This document shows, piece by piece, positions 4,926 to 9,590 of a stretch of DNA of 9,590 nt (within the stretch, counting starts at the first letter, position 1; each line of letters opens with the position of its first letter). The position numbers and the translations under genes are program-made. Origin of the DNA: Bacteroidota bacterium (GTDB taxonomy: Bacteria; Bacteroidota; Ignavibacteria; Ignavibacteriales; Ignavibacteriaceae); NCBI GenBank assembly GCA_021796135.1, contig JAJYOQ010000131.1, forward strand, positions 1 through 9,590, read 5' to 3'. The notes beneath the pieces were generated by a model. It did not search any database. It was not told the DNA's origin and saw only the letters and a list, made by a program, of their open reading frames with translations.

Positions 4926-5222
4926 TTAATTGTTAGTTTTTAGAAGTGCCCTTAAGTTCTTTTCAATCTTTTTTCTGTCCGTAGATACAGCTTCTATTAC
5001 CTTTTGTGTAATAAAAACGGAATTGCCTGCACATTTTGGACGACAACCTCCTTGTCTTTTTCTCCTTTATTATAATCCGATAACTTCCCCGCCTGTTAAA
5101 TCTGGCAACAATAACCTGGACAATATCGACTAAAGCTACTTTATAACCAGCACTTCCGAAAAGCTACCTAATAAAAAACCGACCAATCTTACCATTCCCG
5201 AAAATCACTATTTTATGGACAT
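4926..5222 (-). pseudogene. Mannitol-1-phosphate 5-dehydrogenase-like gene, decayed
   Basis: Reading minus from 5217, one finds KIVIFGNGKIGRFFIR, a stop, then LFGSAGYKVALVDIVQVIV and FNRRGSYRIIIK. This is the N-terminal Rossmann region of MtlD-type dehydrogenases (GAGNIGRGFIxxxL..AGYxVxFxD...NxRxSY). The gene started at ATG 5220-5222, sharing one base with the kinase stop (TGATG). Inserting one A in the run at 5211-5214 restores MSIKIVIFGNGKIGR. The damage is that one-base loss, an in-frame TAG where FIxxLF is expected, and a shift near 5065 after which GEKDKEVVVQNVQAI continues the family pattern. Only about 90 of roughly 380 codons are represented, so there is also a large deletion. Intact relatives oxidise mannitol-1-phosphate to fructose-6-phosphate with NAD+. 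The tail nearest 4926 (KVIEAVSTDRKKIEKNL) is of uncertain origin and may come from another gene. Confidence 0.7.
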
Positions 5223-6409
5223 CAACCCGATATTTGTTTTTTATAAGATTCGTAATAAGGTATAATCCTGTCCCGTTTTTCACCTATACTTTCTTCAAAA
5301 TAGGTTCCTCCCATATAGAAACAGGCAAAACCGCCCAATACTATTCCCCAGCTACAAGCCTCTTGAAGATCCGGATGGTTGACACCCTTCTGTAATTGTT
5401 CAACTATAGATACTATTACGCCGCCAACAAAATTATCGCCACAACCGGTAGTATCACCACCTTGAAAATTTTCAAGTTCAGTCGTGACTTTGCGTGAAAC
5501 TGGCATCTCAATGATATCTGACGATCTAAAAAAATGACCATCAGAGTACGCAGTAATATTTTGTGATCCATTAGTAATTATTAGTGATGAAACTTTTTTC
5601 CCAATGAAAAATTTGACTGCAGAACCAGTATCATGTTCACCACTTAGGCGGAACGCTTCCATCTGGTCGGCGATCAGAAGATCAATATATTTATAACTTT
5701 CATCGTTTTCTCCCAGCGGCCATTTCTTTGAAGGATTTGCCTTTTCGTTCCTGAAATCAAATACTGTATTTACTATCGTGATGCATCCCTTTGATTTAGC
5801 CTTTTTCAAAAGGGCCGCTATATGGTCGTGAATCTGTGGTACTAAAGCAGTACCACCAAAAACAACAATATCGGAGCTAAAAAAGTCGTCGTCTATTTCA
5901 TCAGGTTGGTAATTCCAGGCAGCACCTATTGAGTTAATAAACATTCTCTCCCCATGACCTTTATCGTATGCACGGTCAGATAATACAACTGTAGATGGAG
6001 TTCGATTATCAATAAGTTTATAATCTTTCAGCATTACTGGTGTTTTCTTAAGTGATGAAAGGAGGTATTGTCCTATATCATCTTTTCCACCACGTCCATA
6101 GAAACGTACTTCACACTGTCCTTTATCAGTTAGTTGTGCCACGTTTATCAATGAGACAATCGATGGACCGCCAATGTTAATCTTATCATAATATTTTCCT
6201 CTTGTAATACGATTCAGAACCTCATCTAGATCAGTTCTGCAAAATTTTTCAAACTCCTCCTTAAAAACAAGTTGACCTGGGGTTAAACCCCCGTCGCCAC
6301 GTTTTTGGGAAAGATATGGCCGAATGGTATCACTGTTAAAATCGATGTCATTAAATAAAAGGTCAACAAGACAACAACCTATTCCGGAAACAACAATCTT
6401 TCTTGGCAT
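5222..6409 (-). CDS. PfkB/ribokinase-family sugar kinase
   Basis: This 395-residue cytoplasmic kinase of the PfkB family transfers phosphate from ATP to a sugar or sugar phosphate. The second family signature is intact: GGDTTGCGDNFVGG at 317-330, with Asp325 as the catalytic base and GCG as the anion hole. GGPSIVSLINVAQL (80-93) is the equivalent of the usual GGxxxNxAxxLA segment. Other landmarks are YGRGGKDDIGQYL (104-116), RTPSTVVL (136-143), VNTVFDFR (213-220) and LLIADQMEA (244-252). The protein is about 80 residues longer than typical ribokinases, with an N-terminal insertion around 20-75, so the substrate cannot be named. It follows the lyxose-isomerase-type gene after 28 bases and was translationally coupled (TGATG) to the now-dead dehydrogenase. 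It probably acts on the ketose made by the isomerase. Its own ribosome binding site is very weak. Confidence 0.87.
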   Translation of the reverse strand: MPRKIVVSGIGCCLVDLLFNDIDFNSDTIRPYLSQKRGDGGLTPGQLVFKEEFEKFCRTDLDEVLNRITRGKYYDKINIGGPSIVSLINVAQLTDKGQCEVRFYGRGGKDDIGQYLLSSLKKTPVMLKDYKLIDNRTPSTVVLSDRAYDKGHGERMFINSIGAAWNYQPDEIDDDFFSSDIVVFGGTALVPQIHDHIAALLKKAKSKGCITIVNTVFDFRNEKANPSKKWPLGENDESYKYIDLLIADQMEAFRLSGEHDTGSAVKFFIGKKVSSLIITNGSQNITAYSDGHFFRSSDIIEMPVSRKVTTELENFQGGDTTGCGDNFVGGVIVSIVEQLQKGVNHPDLQEACSWGIVLGGFACFYMGGTYFEESIGEKRDRIIPYYESYKKQISG

Positions 6410-6437
6410 AATAATAATTACTTATTTGTAATATTGA

Positions 6438-7112
6438 TTAAAGGTATTTTTCATAATCGTTTGCGAGCAGAAAAACTGGTTTTACATCTTCAACGATTTC
6501 AGGAAACCTGCCGATCTTATCATAAAAACGGTTATCGTTCGCGTCATCATTTACCGCACTAACTTCTCCTATTAATACTCTTCCTTTTCCTTTCTGCCCA
6601 TAAAACTTGTGATAAACTCTGGACTTTAGGCATATGCTTTGACCAGGTAGTAAAATAATGGATTCTCCGGGCTTAACTGTCGTTAGCACACCATCAATAC
6701 TGACTTTCACCGGTTCTTCAGATAATTTATCGTCAGCAGTAGACAAATAAAGTTCCATAACCAGATTTCCGCCCCCCCTATTAATGATATCTTCAGTTTT
6801 ATTCCAATGAAAATGTAACGGTGTCTCCTGTTCTTCATCAGCTATCATAATCTTCTCACAGTACATCTTATCTTTTTTACTCCAATTGCCGTTACGTAAA
6901 GTAAAAAGAGATAATCCTTGTTTCTTGAATTCACCGCTTCCAAAATCGGTTATATCCCAGCCGAGTTTATTATCTATGATCTCAGAACACTTACCATAAA
7001 TGCCTCTCCATTTTTCTGGTGACCATTCAGCCCATTGTGGTAATTTGAACTGATGTTGTTCAAAAAAAATTTTTGCTTCAGTAATAATCGAATTTACTTC
7101 ACTTCTTTTCAT
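6438..7112 (-). CDS. D-lyxose ketol-isomerase family cupin
   Basis: This 224-residue protein matches the D-lyxose isomerase family (E. coli O157 type, about 227 residues), which converts D-lyxose to D-xylulose and, in characterised members, also D-mannose to D-fructose. The metal-binding cupin motif is complete: PLHFHWNKTEDIINRGGG around 98-115 gives His100, His102 and Glu107, and VYHKFYG supplies His168. An N-terminal helical arm (MKRSEVNSIITEAKIFFEQH) precedes the barrel, and GWDITDFGSGEF is another family landmark. A ribosome binding site AAAGG lies 11 bases before the ATG. It leads the block with the PfkB kinase and the lost dehydrogenase, so its ketose product is the probable kinase substrate. 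A MITE-like palindrome occupies the upstream gap and may have altered its expression. Confidence 0.88.
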   Translation of the reverse strand: MKRSEVNSIITEAKIFFEQHQFKLPQWAEWSPEKWRGIYGKCSEIIDNKLGWDITDFGSGEFKKQGLSLFTLRNGNWSKKDKMYCEKIMIADEEQETPLHFHWNKTEDIINRGGGNLVMELYLSTADDKLSEEPVKVSIDGVLTTVKPGESIILLPGQSICLKSRVYHKFYGQKGKGRVLIGEVSAVNDDANDNRFYDKIGRFPEIVEDVKPVFLLANDYEKYL

Positions 7113-7138
7113 AGTTTATTTGACCTTTAAAAATTATC

Positions 7139-7301
7139 TGGGTTATCTAATTCTTGCCACTAATGATTATATCAGTAGAGGTTTGCTTTTTCAGAAAATA
7201 ATGGAACTATCTGTAAAGTATGAGTTGGTAAGGTATTCTGAAACTAGCACAAACTTATGCCGGTAAAGAAAAAAACATGATGGCAAGAATTAGATAACCC
7301 A
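7139..7301. mobile_element. MITE-like palindromic element, about 163 bp
   Basis: Perfect 21-base inverted repeats (7139-7159 and 7281-7301, beginning TGGGTTATCTAATTC) enclose 121 bases with no reading frame of note. Inside, a second imperfect inverted pair (TTTTCAGAAAATA near 7188-7200 and TATTCTGAAA at 7233-7242) makes most of the element foldable into one long hairpin. No clear target duplication was found at the ends. It sits in the gap between the transaldolase and the lyxose-isomerase gene, the only sizeable gap in this part of the operon. It looks like a non-autonomous element moved by a transposase encoded elsewhere. No other copy is in the window. Confidence 0.62.
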
Positions 7302-7323
7302 ATAAAATTATTATTTTATGTTA

Positions 7324-7341
7324 TTCAAAAATTATTTTGAA
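7324..7341 (-). terminator. A+T-only hairpin just after the transaldolase stop
   Basis: TTCAAAA-atta-TTTTGAA is a perfect 7-base-pair stem 29 bases past the transaldolase stop on the minus strand, followed by A+T-rich sequence. With almost no G+C pairs it would be a weak terminator, or only a chance palindrome in A+T-rich DNA. Confidence 0.22.
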
Positions 7342-7369
7342 AAAGTAGTCATAATTTAAGCCACATGAT

Positions 7370-8506
7370 TTATTTTTCCCCAATAATTTTTTCCCTATTC
7401 GCATTTATATTGCCCAACAGCATATCATAAGCTTCTTCAAATTTTTTAATCCCTTCATTTAATAATTGCTGACCAATATCATTACTGTCAATACCTAACT
7501 TGTTCAAATCAAACAGTATTTTTTCGGCATCGTTAATATCATTTAATATTGTATCTTTTACAGCGACACCATGATCAGCAAATGCAGCAATAGTTTCATC
7601 GGGAAGAGTATTAACAGTATATAAGCCAATAAGTGGTTCTACATATTTGACGTCACTATAATTGGGATTTTTAGTCCCAGTACTTGCCCACAATGGTCTT
7701 TGGACATGTGCCCCTTTTCTTTTTAACGCATTCCACCTTTCACCAATGAAAATTCTACCAAATGCTTGATACGCTAGTTTTGCATTTGCTATTGCTGCTT
7801 TGCCAAATAGATCTTTAGAATACGGTAATTCACCATGCTTCTCTTCTTGAAATGGAAATTGAGATAAAAGTCGATCAACTAAAACATCTATTCTACTTAA
7901 GAAAAAGCTTGCGACTGATCTAATATCTTTAATTGATTTACCTTCTGCAACCCTTCGTTCGAGAGCTTTTAAATAAGCTTCTGCAACTGCTTCATAACCT
8001 CGAATTGAGAAAAGAAGTGTAACGTTTATATTAATACCATCGTAAAGCATTTCTTCAATAGCCGGAATACCCTCATCAGTTGCGGGAATTTTAATGAAAC
8101 AATTTTTACGATTTAATTTCTTATGTAACCTTCTTGCCTCATTGATTGTCCCTTCGGTATCATGGGCTAAATGAGGAGAAACTTCAAAACTAACAAATCC
8201 GTCTACTCCATCCGATTTATCAAAAACCGGCCGCATAATGTCACAGGCGTCTTGAACGTCTTTGATAGCAAGTTCTTCATAAACTTCATAAACCTGTTTT
8301 TTTTGATTAAAAAGTTCAATCATCTGATTGTCATAATCTTTGCTATTCGAAATAGCATTATTAAAAATACTTGGGTTTGTGGTAATTCCACGAAGTCCCT
8401 CATCTGTTATCCTTCTTTTCAATTCGCCGCTATTAATTTTCCCACGCGTTAAATTATCCAGCCAATAGCTTTGTCCATAATTAATTAGATTCAACAAATT
8501 ATTCAT
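7370..8506 (-). CDS. tal: Transaldolase (long form)
   Basis: This 378-residue transaldolase moves a dihydroxyacetone unit between sedoheptulose-7-phosphate and glyceraldehyde-3-phosphate in the non-oxidative pentose phosphate pathway. The expected motifs occur in order: RGITTNPSIFNNAI (39-52), VSFEVSPHLAHDTEGT (105-120), FIKIPATDEG (137-146) with Lys139 as the Schiff-base lysine, NINVTLLFS (159-167), ASFFLSRID (199-207), and QRPLWASTGTKNPNYSD (269-285). The C-terminal segment QQLLNEGIKKFEEAYDMLL is typical of the longer (about 370 residues) subfamily. Ribosome binding site AAGGA lies 5 bases before the ATG. It is 72 bases downstream of the dehydrogenase gene and probably co-transcribed. Its place in a sugar operon suggests that the substrate enters through pentose or ketohexose phosphates. 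The remnant of a second transaldolase lies at 629-751. Confidence 0.95.
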   Translation of the reverse strand: MNNLLNLINYGQSYWLDNLTRGKINSGELKRRITDEGLRGITTNPSIFNNAISNSKDYDNQMIELFNQKKQVYEVYEELAIKDVQDACDIMRPVFDKSDGVDGFVSFEVSPHLAHDTEGTINEARRLHKKLNRKNCFIKIPATDEGIPAIEEMLYDGININVTLLFSIRGYEAVAEAYLKALERRVAEGKSIKDIRSVASFFLSRIDVLVDRLLSQFPFQEEKHGELPYSKDLFGKAAIANAKLAYQAFGRIFIGERWNALKRKGAHVQRPLWASTGTKNPNYSDVKYVEPLIGLYTVNTLPDETIAAFADHGVAVKDTILNDINDAEKILFDLNKLGIDSNDIGQQLLNEGIKKFEEAYDMLLGNINANREKIIGEK

Positions 8507-8578
8507 GATTATCCTTGTTTTTTAATGTTTAACTGACAAATAAAAATGACTTGTAAAAGAAAAATTAAATTACTTTTG

Positions 8579-9590
8579 TTATATATCAATCGATGTAGCA
8601 TGATTAAGCAAATAATCTTCAGCTTCTTTAGACCAAATTCCTTTAGTTTTCCTAATTATTAGAGAAAGTTCCTTAAATAAAGAATCAGTTTCACCTTTTG
8701 CTTCAAAATCTTCCAAGGCAACCAATGGCAAAGAAATGCCTGTATATATTAATTTCTTGCCTCCTGGAATTTTAGGAAGATTTAGTATCGTTTCTGCGGT
8801 TGAGTCTATACCACCAACGTGTGTAATCATTATTGCAGGATTAATGATCTCCTTACTTATTAAATCTAATGCGTCTAACATATCTTCCGTAGTTGAGCCT
8901 GCCGAACCTATTACGTGATGACCATAATAATGTACATTATAAAAATTAAAGGGCGCCGTAAAATTTTGATTTGTAGGACCAGTAAAAAAGTTCAGACATC
9001 CATCTGACCCCAGAATCATTGAAGCCTGTTCTACAACCACTCCATTTGGCACCATAACAAAAATATCATCGTAGCCTTTATTACCTGATAAATCCATTAA
9101 CTTTTTGACAGTATCTTTATTACTAACATTAACATAAAATAAATTAACTCCATTTTTGACTGCAGCGTCCGGTGGAAATAGTATTGCTGCCCGATCTAGC
9201 TTGGTTTGATCTATATCAGTCAATACTATTAATTTTGGTTTCTTTTCACTATGTAATAAGATATCAAGAAACTCGAGTCCCATAGGACCGGCACCACCCA
9301 ATAGAGCCAAATTGCCTCCTTTTTTTACTCCCATTTCATGTTCATATTGTTGAGCTTTAACATGATATTGTGATTTTAATGCACCCAGTATGCATGCTAT
9401 TGGCTCCGAAAGAGATGCTTGGAAAAAAGAATCACCATAGTATGGGACAAGACAATCCATCTCTATAATTTCGGAATGAATAACTATTTTAGTAGCATCA
9501 CCCCCAACATATTGATAAGAATAGCCAACTGCTTGACTTTCCTTACCCGGATAGTTGACTGCGGGTTGTATACTGTATTTCATTCCCTCT
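8579..9590 (-). CDS. L-sorbose-1-phosphate reductase-like medium-chain dehydrogenase, 5' partial
   Basis: The frame runs off the right edge (codons for Glu-Gly precede the ATG at 9581-9583), so the true start lies outside. Relatives are about 410 residues; roughly 75-90 N-terminal residues of the GroES-like domain are missing from view. The visible part begins SIQPAVNYPGKESQAVGYSY, close to the AIQPALNY...GYSYxYxGG segment of the SorE-type sorbose-1-phosphate reductases. SLSEPIACILGAL is next. The Rossmann fold has NLALLGGAGPMGLEFLDIL with the GxGxxG-like loop, and VLTDIDQTKLDRA, where the Asp in TDID suggests a preference for NAD over NADP. The family reduces L-sorbose-1-phosphate to sorbitol-6-phosphate or performs similar polyol-phosphate oxidations. 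It is the first visible gene of the minus-strand cluster. The substrate is not certain. Confidence 0.85.
   Translation of the reverse strand, partial: EGMKYSIQPAVNYPGKESQAVGYSYQYVGGDATKIVIHSEIIEMDCLVPYYGDSFFQASLSEPIACILGALKSQYHVKAQQYEHEMGVKKGGNLALLGGAGPMGLEFLDILLHSEKKPKLIVLTDIDQTKLDRAAILFPPDAAVKNGVNLFYVNVSNKDTVKKLMDLSGNKGYDDIFVMVPNGVVVEQASMILGSDGCLNFFTGPTNQNFTAPFNFYNVHYYGHHVIGSAGSTTEDMLDALDLISKEIINPAIMITHVGGIDSTAETILNLPKIPGGKKLIYTGISLPLVALEDFEAKGETDSLFKELSLIIRKTKGIWSKEAEDYLLNHATSIDI

Noticed and set aside
4930..5133. Plus-strand frame of 67 codons opposite the dehydrogenase remnant
   Set aside because: No motif or good start context is visible. The minus strand shows MtlD-like peptides over the same bases, so this is a shadow.
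8171..8452. Plus-strand frame opposite the transaldolase gene
   Set aside because: It is antisense to the conserved N-terminal half of transaldolase and has no family features.
1..9590. CRISPR array, tRNA or rRNA genes, prophage genes
   Set aside because: No regularly spaced direct repeats, cloverleaf with a T-loop, rRNA-like stretch or phage structural protein was seen on either strand.

Overview
The window is A+T-rich and dense in genes. It looks like an accessory sugar-catabolism region from a free-living bacterium. The mix of RhaT/RhaM homologues, a long-form transaldolase, a PfkB kinase and a class II aldolase, together with often weak ribosome binding sites, would suit the Bacteroidota/Ignavibacteriota side of the tree. 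That placement is an inference and is weak; nothing here fixes the taxonomy.

Layout. A 3' piece of a molybdenum-cofactor guanylyltransferase-like gene lies on the + strand at the left edge. Facing it, and filling the rest of the window on the - strand, is a sugar-utilisation cluster. Read in the direction of transcription (right to left) it holds: a 5'-truncated sorbose-1-phosphate-reductase-like dehydrogenase (8579-9590), transaldolase (7370-8506), a palindromic MITE-like insert (7139-7301), a D-lyxose-isomerase-family cupin (6438-7112), a PfkB sugar kinase (5222-6409), a decayed mannitol-1-phosphate-dehydrogenase gene (about 4926-5222), a RhaT-type permease (2613-3755), a RhaM mutarotase (2271-2585), a divergent class II aldolase (988-1992), and a chimeric scar in which the start of an FGGY sugar kinase is joined to the end of a second transaldolase (629-924).

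Between these genes lie foreign or broken pieces: an IS630-type transposase fragment (2076-2252), the tail of an IS5-type transposase (4673-4796), and an intact + strand vapBC-like toxin-antitoxin pair (3924-4501). The pair has its own strong promoter and is bracketed by two short palindromes organised like minimal integron attC sites.

How the genes fit together (inference). RhaT would import a sugar, RhaM would interconvert its anomers, the cupin would isomerise an aldose to a ketose, kinases would phosphorylate it, the two dehydrogenases would link polyol phosphates and ketose phosphates, and the aldolase and transaldolase would feed central metabolism. The specific rhamnose enzymes RhaA, RhaB and RhaD are absent, so the true substrate is open. 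The cluster is partly in decay: one kinase, one dehydrogenase and one transaldolase are already pseudogenes.
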